Shown here: in pieces, positions 45,138 through 57,921 of the stretch
How the letters are laid out: each line of letters opens with the position of its first letter
How positions within the stretch are numbered: position 1 is the stretch's first letter
Assembly: GCA_928212115.1 (NCBI GenBank)
Contig: CAKMRJ010003334.1
Span: 98,496,851 to 98,560,850, forward strand
Source: Lactuca virosa
Lineage: Eukaryota > Streptophyta > Magnoliopsida > Asterales > Asteraceae
Direction of reading: 5' to 3'
Length of the DNA: 64,000 nucleotides
Translations under genes and position numbers: made by a program
The notes under the pieces: generated by a model
What the model was told of the DNA's origin: nothing
The model's input: only the letters and a program-made list of their open reading frames with translations
Databases searched by the model: none

Positions 45138-47449
45138 ATGGAAAAGCTACTTTCAAGCTGGTCTTCAGCTGCCATATACTTGCCGGAAAACTATGTGTTT
45201 CCCGTCCATTCAAGACCTGGAGATGCGACGGTGCCCTTTTGCAACACTCTCCCCATCATCGATCTCAATACTGCATTTGCTGGTGGTCGCCAGGATGCAG
45301 TGCAACAAGTTCTTGAAGCTTGTCAAGACTTTGGAGTTTTCCAGGTTTACGATCCGAGCTGAAAATCTTTTATCTTCTGATCAAGATTCGATTACTTGAA
45401 TAAGGCCTGTTGTAATGATTTTATGAATACTTTTCCTAGAGCCCGCACAAAAGGATGAGGCCTAATTACAGATTTTCTTGGATCGAAGAGTTTTTGAACC
45501 GATAATGACATCAACGAAATGGACCAATAGTCCCTAAATGTGCCAAACCTTTTACCAGAGATTTTTTTAGATCAGTTATGGATCATACTTGACCGGGATT
45601 TAAAATCGGAACAGATCTTTTTCTTTTCACACTTTTTATGTCTTTTTCCTCATGCGTTTTTCTTTTTGTAGTGTTAGCTTTTTGAAATTGAAATGTGAAA
45701 TATGAAAATAGGTGATAAACCATGGAGTTGATGAAGATCTAGTGATTGACACGATGAGGGTTGTGAAGGAGTTTTTTGACATGCCAAACGAGGACAAGGC
45801 TAACGTTTACTCAGAAGATCCAAACAAAAAATGTAGGCTCTACACGAGCACTTACGACTATGAGAATGAAAAGGTTCATTTATGGCGTGATAATCTTCGA
45901 CACCATTGCCATCCTATAGACGAGTTTATTCATTTATGGCCTCAAAAACCAGCTAGATATCGGTAAACTCGTCTTTTCTTTTGCTCATAATATCGTTTTA
46001 AAGAAAAAAAAGAGCTAAAGGTGTTTTCAATGTCTATTCTGAAATTGAGTATTACTATTAAAAACTCAACGGTGATAGAATGTGTTAATGAAGACGTACT
46101 AATTTCATATTATTTTTGATTTAAAAGTTAAAATTATAATAAATCTTGAATAAAATAATCCCACCATCTTCCATAGCAAAAAACCATTTCCCCATATTTT
46201 CTTTTTTGGAAGCTGCATGGTTGCATCACAGCACACACACACCAATGATCATGTATTTCTTATTTATATAAAGAAAGTAGTTTTACAAAGCAAATGGAAG
46301 AAGTAATGAAGATAATTACAAGCTAACAATAGTGAATTAGTGATAACATAATTTTATTTATTTATGGGGGAGTAATATATAATGTATTGTTTATGAAAGA
46401 GTAATGAAGTGTTTTTGATGAGTATAAAAATTGATATATTTGTATTTTCTATGTAGTGACAATTTGTTTTTAACAAGTATAGGAGTATAAATTTGTCCAT
46501 TTGGCCCTAACCCAAGGAATGATAGAATCATTTGAACATAGATTTTAAGGATTTGATGGAATTCCAATTCATCAATTTGTCAACCAAACAAGTCACCAAA
46601 GAAGTATTGCATTCCAATTCCTTTATAGAAATCCAAACAATCATGAGATTGCTTTTAATTAACAAACCATAATTTTTCTTTTTGAAGAGATGTTGTCAAG
46701 AAATACTCACTTCAAGTGGGTGACTTGTCATCAAGAATATTGGAGCTAATATGTGAAGGACTTGGGCTTGGGCCTACGTATTTTGGAGACGGGCTTACCG
46801 GGACCCAATTGTTTTCAGCTAATCACTACCCACCATGCCCCAACCCCGACTTGGCATTGGGCTTACCCAAACATTGTGACGCTAATCTCATCACTTTTCT
46901 TTTACAAGATGATATATATGGGCTTCAACTCTATAGAAATGGAGAATGGCTTGGCATTGAACCCATCCCTAATGCCTTTGTTGTTATTCTTGGTCACCAA
47001 GCCCAGGTAGATTTTTTTTTCAGATTTACCATATAAAATATAATCGATTGTAGTTACAATTATGTGTTGAAACACATGTATACACAAAAACAAAGGTTTG
47101 AGTGATTGCCAATTGCAATGTATGGTATTTTGTTGTTTTAGTATTGAGAAAGGCTTGTCATATTTATTTCTTATGAAACTTTTGTTAAATGTATTGTAGG
47201 TTTATTAGCAACGGGAAGCTGACAAGTCCAGAGCATAGAGCAGTGACAAACTCAACAGATCACCAGACATCAATTGTCTACTCCATCAATCCAAAACCGG
47301 ATAGCATCATAGAACCTGCTAAACTTCTCATCAATGATTCTAATCCACCGCTCTATCGATCCTTTCAGTTTAAAGAATTTCTTAAAACCTATGAAGTGAA
47401 GAAAGATTACAATGAAGGTGCTTTAGAGGATTTTAAAATCAAAGCATGA
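45138..47449 (+). pseudogene. 2OG-Fe(II) dioxygenase, hyoscyamine 6-dioxygenase-like, copy A
   Basis: Four exons: 45138-45344, 45712-45962, 46688-47006, 47200-47449. The start MEKLLSSW matches copy C. Exon 1 holds the N-terminal dioxygenase motif PIIDLN..VLEACQDFGVFQ; exon 2 VINHGVD and the HLWRDNLRH block; exon 3 GLGPTYFGDGLTGTQ, NHYPPCPNPDLALGLPKHCDANLITFLLQ, which contains the iron-binding HxD (HCD). Exon 4 holds the distal His (SPEHRAVTNS) and the C-terminus NPPLYRSFQFKEFLKTY. Two defects: exon 4 starts GTTTATTAGC where copy C has GTTATTAGC, so one extra T gives an immediate stop after CAG|GTT TAT TAG; and the RxS motif that binds the 2OG carboxylate reads QTS (CAG, one change from CGG). 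Full length would be about 340 residues. The family hydroxylates or desaturates specialised metabolites. Most likely a recent pseudogene, unless the extra T is a sequencing error. Confidence 0.85.
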
Positions 47450-48429
47450 AATGACACGGTTAAAGACTTGCTTTATCTACATATTTTGTTTTGCGATGTT
47501 GTTATAAATTTGACTCATAATCCTTTGACCCATTGCATATTTGCATGTGATATTCCATTTCAACTGCATGAAATTTTGACACGGGTTTACATGCATTTTT
47601 TTTGAACGGCAAGATGATATTAAAAAGGAAAATAATATTAGTAGGAAACTGGCCCAAAAAATGTTTTACAGTTGTAAAAAGACCAACAGAATAAAAAGAA
47701 AAAAAACACCACCATAGACTCTCCAAAATAGACATTTGACTATTGACGGCAAAAACAATAAGATCAAGTAATTTAAAGCCAATAACAGCACTACTTCAAG
47801 AATGTCTCCATATCACAACATCAAAAAAGTTCCGAAAACCAAAAAACAAAAAGTGAACCCAATCCCAAATAATCATTTTTAGTTTGGATTTCTTAAAACC
47901 GAAAAATTCGGTTTGGGTTCCATTTCTATTTACAAACTTGACCTAAAAAACTGAACTGTCCCGATATGTAAAACTGAAGCAAAAAACCGACCCATGGCAA
48001 CGAAACCGAACCAACATATGTATATTATAAAATTTAAAATGAATATGTTTTATTTTTATGCAACTTAGGTCAGGGATTACGAACCCAAAACCCAACAACC
48101 CATGGGTTGAAACCGAAAAACCAAAAACCGAACCCAATAGGTTTCAAAAGCTGCAAACCGAATCTTTCGGTTTGGGTTTGGTTTTACCTAAGACCGACCC
48201 ATGCTCAACCCTAAATTACAAAACATAAATTTGAAAAATAAAATAAAATGATACATTACAAAATTACACATGTAGGGGTGGTTGATTCGCATGGAATCTA
48301 TTATAGTTTTTAACAACCATCGTCATTGACGGCATCAGTTAACTAGCATCCAACCAACATGTCAATAAAAAATATGTGTTAATCCACAACTTGAACCTTG
48401 AAAATGAAGCATTGAAACTCTAGATGCAT
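47450..48429. other. Intergenic between 2OGD copies A and B
   Basis: At 47600-47710 a TTTTTGAACGGCAAGATGATATTAAA..ACTGGCCCAAAA stretch resembles a common plant LINE/SINE-type repeat end (weak call). At 47870-48190 AACCGAA / TTCGGTTTGGGTT motifs form diverged inverted repeats of the kind seen in the 12.4-14.2 kb array. Confidence 0.4.
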
Positions 48430-48592
48430 GCAAGTTGACCGTAGATAAACTCCTCTTAAACTGGTCATCCGCCGTTAAATCCTTGCCTCAAAATTATGTT
48501 TTCACCATCGTTTCAAGACCCAAAGATGCCATGGTTTTTTTTTACAACAATCTTCCTGTGATCGAACTCAAACCGTTGGTGACAGGTAAAAC

Positions 48593-50331
48593 CACATGGT
48601 TCAATATTTAAATGAAACCTATATAAAATTAAAAAAATCAAACAATGATTGTTGCGGGTCTAGACCGGGTCGAGTCGTAGTAGGCAAAAAATATTTAAAG
48701 CTCTACAATTGCACATGATTATTGTTTTTTTAATTTAAGTTGTATTTGGCTGCTCATATTTGACTGGGCTATTAAAATATAGAGTATAAATTATAAAAAT
48801 CAGATTTATACATGTATTTTTTTCGCAGTGATGAATCCAGTATTCAAACTTACAGGTGTTCAACTTAAATAAGATGTAAAAGTAAACAGTTAAAAAATTA
48901 TAGTTTTAATCATGTTGTCAATAATACTATATAAGAGAGAAATAATATTAAATTATAACTTTAACTTCAGAAATAGAAAAAGAAACATCATAAAAAACAA
49001 TAAACAAATGAAGATTTAGTAATTAATAAACATATAAATTATTTGGTACTATTCTAAAATCTTGATTTAAGCTATATATCATATATAATTATAACCTGAA
49101 AATTACAAATCAATTAAAAAAATTTGGGAAAAGATTGAAAACAAAAGACAACAGCCAGCTAAATGAGTAAAATCGATTACATTATACTTAAAAGATAAAG
49201 GGATTAATGCATAAAAGTTTCATTATTTTGGGAAATTTTTTAATAAAGTCTTAAAGTTTTTTTTTGAACAGAAAAGTCTCAATTATTTAACATTTTCCCC
49301 CAATTCACGAAAAAGTCTTTTTTTTATATATTTGAACAACAATTGACGGATTATGTGATTTTCTCAAAATAATAAGACTTTTCTGTTCAATTTTTTTTTT
49401 AGGATTTTTTGAAACTTTTCCCAAAAATTTGGGACTTTTCTGTAAATTTCCCAAAGATAAAATACTTTGTTTCTTGTTATATTCCAAATGATGCTCAATA
49501 CATCTATTATACTTTATACTTCTAGACTAGGCTACTAGACATTGACTTAATATTTTATACTTATTTGAATGTCTCTACACATAAATTACTTCACCAGACC
49601 AGAATACAAAAGTAAAAAGTGAAACATGATACACTTGGAGATAAAGGAGGCTAGCCACCAGACAAAGTGGAGAAGCATATGTCTGATTGATCTCCGGCCG
49701 ACAACAACTGACAGAGAATAGACGGATGTGGGTGAAGTTGGATGGGACCGTTGAAGAAACCGAAACAACAAAGAATCGATGGAAATAGGTGGAGATGGGC
49801 CGATCTAAGTGAGACCGTCGACGACAAAACATAGCACCGACATATAGAAGTTGATGACGGCAGACATCTTCCGGTGACCTAAATTTTTTATAAATTTTGT
49901 TTTTGGGGTTTTTTTATTTTTCAATCTTCTTTTATTCTTCTCAATCTATGATATTATTTTGTTTTATATTTTGTAATAGTGAAAGATTAACATTATTAAT
50001 AGGATATTTGTAGAAAAGATTTTTTTGTTATCCATCGTATCCTCCTAAAATGTCGATAACCATATATAAATTTTGTTAAAGAACGTCTTTTTCTTTTTTG
50101 GTTCACCATGAGTGTCCTTATTGCTTTTCTATAAGTGTCCATACGAAAATTCTCATATAATCACCAAAAAAAAAAATCCAAAATCAATCGCTTATTATTA
50201 TTTTTTTGTTTAAAATACAAGCTAGCTTACTAAAATTATTTAAGGTAGGTCATCAATTTTAATTATACATACCTTATTATATATATTAAAAATAGGTGGG
50301 TCATGTGACCCACCAAAGCTTAGCATACCTT
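48593..50331. other. Insertion splitting exon 1 of copy B
   Basis: About 1.7 kb of AT-rich non-coding sequence. It includes a CAGTGATGAATCCAG.ATTCAAAC..AGGTGTTCAACTT stretch (48832-48872) resembling the CAGTGGCGGAGCCAGG end of hAT MITEs, and a hairpin element at about 49199-49460. Both arms of the split exon are otherwise well preserved. Confidence 0.55.
49199..49460. mobile_element. Hairpin MITE
   Basis: The left half (GGGATTAATGCATAAAAGTT...TTGAACAGAAAAGTC) and the right half are reverse complements. Most clearly TTGAACAGAAAAGTCTCAATTATTT (49264-49289) pairs with AATAATAAGACTTTTCTGTTCAA (49369-49391). A GGGAAATTT/AAATTTCCC pair lies further out. Confidence 0.7.
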
Positions 50332-50775
50332 CGCTATTGAAACTGCACTTGCTTGCGGTCGGCACGATGTAGTTAAACAAGTTCTTGAAGCTTGTCAAGA
50401 CTTTGGAATCTTTCAGGTTTAAGATTCGAACTTGCAATTAACTTTCACTTGAATAACGTTATCAAAATACATCGGTATGTATTGTTGTAACATGTTGAAC
50501 CTGTTTTTTTAGAAGAACCAATATAATTAGGTTTCATTCAATGGGTAATTTTGGATCGTGTCGGTTATGGACCATACCATAATCGAACATGACTAGATTT
50601 TATCCTCATTTATGTGTTTTATCCTTATTTTTTTAATATTATAATTAGTTCATTACTATTTTAGTTTTTTGACATTGAAATGACATATATGAAATTAGGT
50701 GGTCAACCATTTAGTTGATGTCGATCTAGTCATTGATATAATGAGGGTTGTCAAGGAATTCTTTGATCTTCCTCT

Positions 50776-51330
50776 ACCCCCACTCCCTCTGTTGCACTTC
50801 CTTCGTCTTTCCTCAGTACTAAGAAGACTGTTAGAGGATTCTCCAGCACTTCGTCTGCGCACATCCTCACCAAGGATTAAGTCGTGTATGCCATTGAATG
50901 TCAGCTTGGCACCTCCAATTGAGCTGATGACTGTTGTCATTGTTCCTGACCAACTTTCAGGCAATAATGAATGATAATAGTAGTAATGCTTGGACTTCAT
51001 CTTCAAATTTAATCTCAACCGATGTCAACTTTGATAGGATTGAATTAAATTTATTGACATGATCAGTCACTGAGCCACCTTCCTTCATCTTCAGATTTAC
51101 CAATTTTCGAATCAAGTGAACCTTATTCGTTGTTGAAGGTTTCTTGTACATGTCAGATAGCGATTTGATCAACCCATAAGTTGTCTTATCATTGACAGCG
51201 TTGTAAGCAACGTTCTTTTCCAATGATAGTCGCACGACACCAAGTGACTGTCGATCTAACAACTCTCCATCCTCTTGCTTCATAAGGAATGACTTATCTT
51301 CTGACAAGGGCACATGTAAATTCTTCTAGC
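50776..51330 (-). pseudogene. Copia gag fragment (UBN2 family)
   Basis: Minus strand matches the gag of Tnt1-type copia elements: LLDRQSLGVVRLSL, LIKSLSDMYKKPSTTNKVHLIRKLVNLKMKEGGSV.DHVNKFNSI, SVEIKFEDEVQALLLLS, then after a frameshift near 51000 LPESWSGTMTTVIS and a Ser/Arg-rich linker. It ends abruptly at about 50776 against exon 2 of 2OGD copy B. The rest of the element (protease, pol, 3' LTR) is missing here. Confidence 0.88.
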
Positions 51331-51432
51331 AGAGGTAGTCTTTAATTTTCATTTTTCCACAAAACTGAAAATTTTCCATTGAAATTGTCGATCTTAACTG
51401 TCCCATGTTTAGCCACAACTCTGATATCGGTT

Positions 51433-51625
51433 TGTTGGGTGACAACAAAACATGTTAAGCACTTCTGACAAATATCAAACAAGCTTCGGTGAAACTCACG
51501 GAAATAAAACTTCTAAAAAAACTTAAATCAAAATGAAAAACAATATTTAACGTGGTTCGGTCAAGGTGACCTACGTCCACGGGCGAACAAGAGAGATAGA
51601 GAGAGAGAGAGAGGGATAGAAAGAA

Positions 51626-51676
<51 letters not shown>

Positions 51677-52062
51677 AAATGAGAGCATTTTATTAACTTT
51701 CTGGAACTATTACAAGCACTCAAAATTATATCTCACTTTGATCTCTCACAAAAATCTAGCAATTTATAATGATGGAGATATGAACCTATTTATAGGCAAG
51801 CATGGGAAACCCTAATTCTGACGGTCCAGGCCCATCCATAATTAGCCCATTTAAGGGATGTCCTAATTTCTAACCAATCACGGAATGCCATGAAGATGAT
51901 TCTAGAACCTTCAACCTCATGAGCATCAACCAAACACATGATGGAGCACCATGAGCAATAGTGGAGCATCATGATCACTAGTGGCCCAATATTCATCATG
52001 GTGGCACAACATGGTGTATTCCTTGAGCATCACCAACTTCTGAGCAATCGTGAACAATCTTG
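51433..52062 (-). repeat. LTR of the minus-strand copia fragment
   Basis: Begins on the plus strand with TGTTGGGTGAC at 51433, directly next to a PBS-like GATATCAGAGT on the minus strand (51418-51428). It contains a GA/AG microsatellite (51590-51675) and runs to about 52062, where another LTR begins. The outer end is not exactly resolved. Confidence 0.65.
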
Positions 52063-52595
52063 TGTTGGATTAGGTGTCTAAGCCCATAAACTATAATTGA
52101 TATATACTTGAATTGATAGTAGCACAATGCTTTTGGGTTGTCTTCAAACCTAGCAATTGGACAATATGACTTTTAGAGAGAGAGAGAGAGAGAGATAGAG
52201 AGATTGATTTATTATGTGATTAATAAATTGAAATAAATAGTTTATTACTATATTATGAAAATTATATATTAATTAGAAAATCTATTATTTAATTAATAAT
52301 TGATCGTAAATTAATTAGAATTAATTTTGGGATTAATGAAATTAATTAAAAGTGCAGGGTTTAAAATGCAATTGTTCAATAGTTGAACAAAAGGCTCAAA
52401 AACCTTCCAACCCTAGGGGTGGACGGTTTTTTGGGAGGATATTCTAGGGTTTCTAGAATATCCCATGTGGATAAATAAGAAATGAGATAAATACCAGATT
52501 TAAAATATTAATTTAATATTCAAATCAAGGTTATCTAGGGTTTCCTTGGACCACTATAGAAGGACCTTTAACCCTTGCATTTTTGGCCACTGATG

Positions 52596-54118
52596 TGTGA
52601 TTTATATATATAGTATATATATCTATATATATATATATATATATATATATCTATCTATAATATATATATAATATATATATATAAAATTGCTCAAGTTTTA
52701 AATTTATAAAACTAATTTTATCGCAACCGGACTAACACACACTAGGCAGTGAACCTAATCATGTAATAATATAGCTGTGGTAAAAACATGTGTCGAAAAC
52801 AAGGGGAACGGTGGTGAATTAATTTAAAGTTTTTGATTATAGGTTACAATAAACACACGAAAGCAGTAAAGAAGGGTTTTGTGGAATTAAATTTCAAACA
52901 AACAACTAAACAACAAATGTCGATAAACTGACCGAAGACAAATCTCTTTCGGTACTTTGGTTTAGACAAATTAGATATTAAAATCATATATAATTGCACA
53001 CATATATTTATTTATTCTTGTTCATCGATTCCTAAAATGACTAGCTCTAGTTCTAGATAACTAATCCTTTGATTTTAACACAACTATTAATCCATTGATC
53101 AAGTGAACAAAAAATCATGAAAATCAGTAGTTAGTTCGTATTAAGCAAGATTTGATCTTTATTAATCATAATGGTCATAGGAATTAAATCATGCATAGAT
53201 TTGTCGTCTATTCATGCATACACATTAAAGTTCATCACTTTATTTCCTAACCGTAGGTTTTGGTCAAAACTCTAGTGGACAACTATGATGCAAATTAACA
53301 CAGTCAGATGGTCATCTAAACTCTATTATTTCAACAATAAGGAATAAAGTAAGAATCTTTACACATACGAATCTTGCAATCAAACTTGACAAAATAAATT
53401 AAACACGAATAAACAATTCAAATGGCAATTAATCCACAAATTCAAGGATTCAACCAATCATAAACACAAAGCAAAGGGTTTTAACACCCAAATCAGAAAG
53501 TAAATGCATAAAAAAAATCACATTGGAACGCTGATCGTGGTCTAAACAACGAACCGAATGATTTCTGGCATGAATCCGCTCTCCAATCCTTCAGATCTTC
53601 GCTCGTGTCAGCTTAATGACCTTCCGACCGTCTTCTAGACCCTCAAAACGGCTTCTTGGGGGTTTATAATCGCATGAATCGATATAGGGTTGAAGTTCTA
53701 TCATTAGGGCTAATTTTAGGCTCTATTTATAGGTTTCAGCGTTACCACGACATGGTTGGACATCACCACGCCGTGGTCCTCATAGAAATCCTATATTCTC
53801 CAAGTCAGCGTCAAGAATTGCAAAGTTTCCATTCACCACGTCGTGCTGGTGAACACCACGCCGTGGTCGTTAGGAATCAGACCTTTCTCAAAACACGAAA
53901 TTAGTCCAAAATTGTGTCTAGTTTTCAGAACAATTTGAATCTCGTCAATCGTACTTACGAGTCATGAGATATGGCCAAAACACTGACGAAGGGTCAAGCT
54001 GTCCAGCAACATCCTTCTTTGTCTTCTTTTTGTTTTATCTCCCGTTTTCCTGCTTCTAGCTCCTCGTATGCTTCCTTTTTTTCTCGAGCATGTCTTCGCT
54101 GCTACAAAACATATTTCA
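52596..54118 (-). repeat. 3' LTR of Athila-like element
   Basis: Direct copy of 56446-57921. It has a TATA box CTATAAATAGAG (minus strand, about 53717-53728) and CCACGNCGTGG palindromes just upstream (53742-53870). The left end is a TA microsatellite (52600-52683). Confidence 0.82.
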
Positions 54119-56419
54119 AACATAATAAGTACCTTTTGTTCTAGAATTAAAACAAAATGTAGCATAGAATATAAAGATAATGTATGAAATATATAACTAA
54201 ATAAGCACACATTAAAATACCTCACACTTGACTTTTGCTTGCCCCCAAACAAAACTAAATTTTAGCTTACCAATACCGCATAAGAAAATCCAAATTGAAC
54301 CCAGCCATTATGCCAAAAGCGCAATGCATGTATTTGTGTCTAAATTTTCCTAAGAACCTCCCTAATTATAAATACTCACAATCTTCATAAACACTTGCCC
54401 ACTTCTTTTGAACAACGCTCATTTTATGCATCTCTCCGAATCCATCCCCATAAAACTTTCTTAACCTCAAGGTATTTTTGGTTAAACCCCAAGCATACAT
54501 ATGGAAAAATAACCTAGAAATTAAAATACAATAAATAACTTGAAAAATTTCGCCTTGATAATTTGGAGCTTTTCTTCATGATATCTCATCAGCTCCATAG
54601 CTTTGTAGACTCTTTCAAACTTTGCAACTTTCTTTTTTTTCTTCAATTTTTTTTATTTTTTTATTTTTTTGATTTTCTCACTTTTTTCACTCAAAACTAA
54701 AAATACTAAAAAACATATGCTTAAGCAAGGGAACTTAACTTCAACCCTTATTGGTTAGAGATATTAGTCTAATGTGCAATGACTACATAAGCTCTCCTGG
54801 ATACATTTATAGTACACGATGCTAAACATATTGCGACCCTCAAACTAAGCAAGGTCGTGTTTTTGTTCCATGATTTCACTAGGATAGGAAAGCCACAAAT
54901 ACACTATAACATATGTTGGCTCAACTAAACATTTAGGTTCGCATTGAATCAATCCACATAATACTAGAATTGAATCCTAATAATGAATTTTGCTTTTAAA
55001 TTTACCTTAATTTCCTGAATTAACTAGCAAATTTTCATGATAATGCAATTTTTCAAAAAAATATACTTGGATTCTAATGTAACCAACCCCTACCCCACAC
55101 TTAATTCATACAATGTCCCCATTGCATGCTATGCAATAAAAATATCAATAATTAAAAAGGGAGAAAAAGAAACAGACTCCCCTGGGATAGAAGTGGCGAG
55201 GTTGATTTTCTTCTCTTTTCTCTCTTCAGCTGACTATGGCGTGGGAACAACTCATCCACGCCTTGGTTGATAATTCGTCTCGTGTGGTGGACATCTCGAA
55301 ACAAAACCGAAAACAATACTTCTGGACTATTTTCTTGTAAATGCAAATGTGCCGAATCGAAATAAATCAAAGAATCATTTTTTGAAAAATGTGTTGAACC
55401 TCAAACACGTCGTGGGAAAGCAACTCCACGACGTGGTGTAGAGCTTGAAGTCGTAATGGTCGTGAAATTTAAAATTGCCACGTCGTGGTTATGGTCGGAT
55501 GCTTTCGCGATAAAATCAATTACCACGACGTGGTGATGATGGTCACGTCGTGGTGTCTTCTCTGAGAACCTTGTAAGATCCAAAGTAATGCATCAACTCT
55601 TCATATTGGTAAGGACCATTCCCGGTCTTTTCTTTCTGTAAAGTTCTTTCAAAATTCTTTTCTTCATTAAGTGGGAACCCCACACTTATCCAAAAACACG
55701 GTCTTCAACTGTAATCTTCAAAAGTCTCTCGGCTTCTTCTCGTGACAAATCAGCATTAGACCCCAATTGTTGAAATTTTTGAAAGCATTTGAAGGACAAA
55801 AAAAAATTCTGCAAAGATCTAAAACATCAAGAGCATTAACATGGAAAACAAAAATTAAACAAACTAAAAATAAAAATTAAAACTCACTAAAATAACTATA
55901 AAAAAATAGCAAACAAAATAACTAAAAAAGATATCACGATCACTCGTCTTCGTCGAAATCAAGCTACAATTTTTGATTGAATCCCTTGCATGCAAGAAGT
56001 GGTTTGGGAAAACAAAAACTTTCGGGACCCGTTAGGCTATTTCCTTCGCTTTCTTTGCACCATTAACTATTAAGTAGAACAAAAAATAACCCAACTAGTC
56101 AAGAGTAGCAAGAGTTCGGTCTTCCGCTTAACCACCACGATACGTCTCACTATACTACGCCTCGTGGATTGAGATGGACAAATCACCAAAGTAGTAGACT
56201 AAACAAGTCAAGAATTCCCTAATCGCTTGCAATCTCGAAATCCATGCAAAAAGTAAAACCAATCAATGCGTATGATCATGAATTCCTTCAAATAACAACA
56301 AAAACCTTCCCGACAAGTGACATGATATCAATGAAAATAAAATAAAAATAAAATAAAATTAAAACAAATTAAAAACAAATAACGAATAATTAAATAAACT
56401 AAATTATTTGAAAACAGTT
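54119..56419 (-). other. Internal region of Athila-like element
   Basis: No gag, pol or env recognised. It includes further CCACG[A/T]CGTGG motifs (55406-55560), poly-T/C stretches and short open frames without domains. Confidence 0.6.
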
Positions 56420-56436
56420 CCCCGGCAACGACGCCA
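56420..56436 (-). promoter_or_regulatory. Primer binding site (Asp-tRNA)
   Basis: The minus strand reads TGGCGTCGTTGCCGGGG, complementary to the 3' end of plant aspartate tRNA with one mismatch. Confidence 0.85.
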
Positions 56437-56445
56437 AAAACTTAA

Positions 56446-56446
56446 T

Positions 56447-56485
<39 letters not shown>

Positions 56486-57921
56486 TTAATTGCTCAAGTT
56501 TTAAATTTATAAAACTGATTTTTATCGCAACCGGACTAACACACACACTAGGCAGTGAACCTAATCATGTAATAGTATAGTTGGAGTAAGAATAGGTGTC
56601 GAACATAAGGGGAACGATGGTGAATTAATTTGGAGTTTTTGATTATAGGTTACACTAAACACACGAAAGCAGTAAAGAAGGGTTTTATGGAATTAAATTT
56701 CAAACAAACGACTAAACAACAAATCTCGATAAACTGACCGAAGACAAATCTCTCTAGGTATTTTGTTTTAGACAAATTACATCTTAAAATCATAGATAAT
56801 TGCACACACAAATTTATTTATTCTTGTTCACCGATTCCTAAAATGACTAGCTCTAGTTCTAGATAACTAATCCTTTGATTTTAACACAACTATTAATCCA
56901 TTGATCTAGTGAACAAAAAAATCATGAAAATCAGTATTTAGTTTGTATTAAGAAAGATTTGATCTTTATTAATCCTAATGGTCATATGAAATAAATAATG
57001 CATAGATTTTTCGTCTACTCATGCATACACATTAAAGTTCATCACTTTATTTCCTAACCCTAGGTTTTGGTCAAAACTCTAGTGGACAACTATGATTCAA
57101 ATTAACACAGTCAGATGGTCATCTAAACTCTATTAATTTAACAATAAGGAATAGAGTAACAATCTTTACACATACGGATCTTGCAATCAAACTTGACAAA
57201 ATAAACTAAACACGAATAAACAATTCAAATGGCAATTAATCCACAAATTCAAGGATTCATCCAATCATAAACACAAAACAAATGGTTTTAACACCCAAAT
57301 CAGAAAGTAAATGCATAAAAAATCATATTGGAAAGCTAATCGTGGTCAGAACAACGAACATAATGATTTCTGGCATGAATCCGCTCTCCAATCCTTCAGA
57401 TCTTCACTCGTGTCATCTTAACGGCATTCCGACCGCCTTCTAGACCCTCAAAACCGCTTCTTGGGGGTTTATAATCGTAGGAATCGATCTAGGCTTGAAG
57501 GTCTATCATTAGGGCTAATTTCGACTCTATTATAGGTTTCAGCATCACCACGGCGTGGTTGGACACCACCACGTCGTGGTCGTCATAGAAATCCCATATT
57601 CTCTAAGTCAGTGTCAAGAATCGCGAAGTTTCCATTCCCCACGTCGTGGTGGTGATCACCACTCCATGGTTGTTAGGAATCATACTTTTCTTAAAATATG
57701 AAATTAGTGCGAAATTGTATCTAGTTTTCAGAACCTTTTGAATCTCGTTAATCGGAGTTACGAGTCATGAGATATTGACAAAACAATGACGAGGGGTCAA
57801 GCTGTCCAACAACATCCTTCTTTGTCTTATTTTTGATTTATCTCCCGTTTTCCTGCTTCCAGGTCCTTGTATGCTTCCTTTTTGACCCGATCATGTCTTT
57901 TTTGCTACAAAACATATTTCA
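56446..57921 (-). repeat. 5' LTR of Athila-like element
   Basis: Carries the same TA microsatellite, body and CCACGNCGTGG cluster (57543-57655) as the left copy, with a TATA-like CTATAATAGAG (about 57528, minus strand). Many small differences between the two LTRs indicate the insertion is not recent. Confidence 0.82.

Larger units (their letters stand above)
48440..50775 (+). pseudogene. 2OG-Fe(II) dioxygenase copy B, fragmented
   Basis: Three separated pieces of the same gene family. 48447-48592 gives DKLLLNWSSAVKSLPQNYVF...NNLPVIEL, the first half of exon 1, without a start codon. 50332-50416 gives ETALACGRHDVVKQVLEACQDFGIFQ, the second half of exon 1, ending in CAG and a GT donor. 50699-50775 gives VVNHLVDVDLVIDIMRVVKEFFDLP, the first third of exon 2, with the NHG motif changed to NHL. 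Exon 1 is split by about 1.7 kb of inserted sequence. Exon 2 runs straight into antisense copia gag sequence. The rest of the gene is missing. Confidence 0.88.
52596..57921 (-). mobile_element. Athila-like (Ty3/gypsy) non-autonomous element
   Basis: Two direct LTR copies of about 1.5 kb (52596-54118 and 56446-57921), roughly 90% alike by eye, flank a 2.3-kb internal part. On the minus strand the 5' LTR is the right one. Nine bases past its end lies a PBS, TGGCGTCGTTGCCGGGG (56436-56420), complementary to Asp-tRNA with one mismatch, as in Athila-type elements. The internal part has no gag-pol, so it depends on other copies. It contains a GTTTGGGGGCAAGCAAAA-like stretch (minus strand, near 54245), common in plant gypsy elements. 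The target-site duplication is not resolved. Confidence 0.8.

Noticed and set aside
51455..51688. Ser/Leu-rich frame
   Set aside because: Translation of a GA/CT microsatellite in an LTR.
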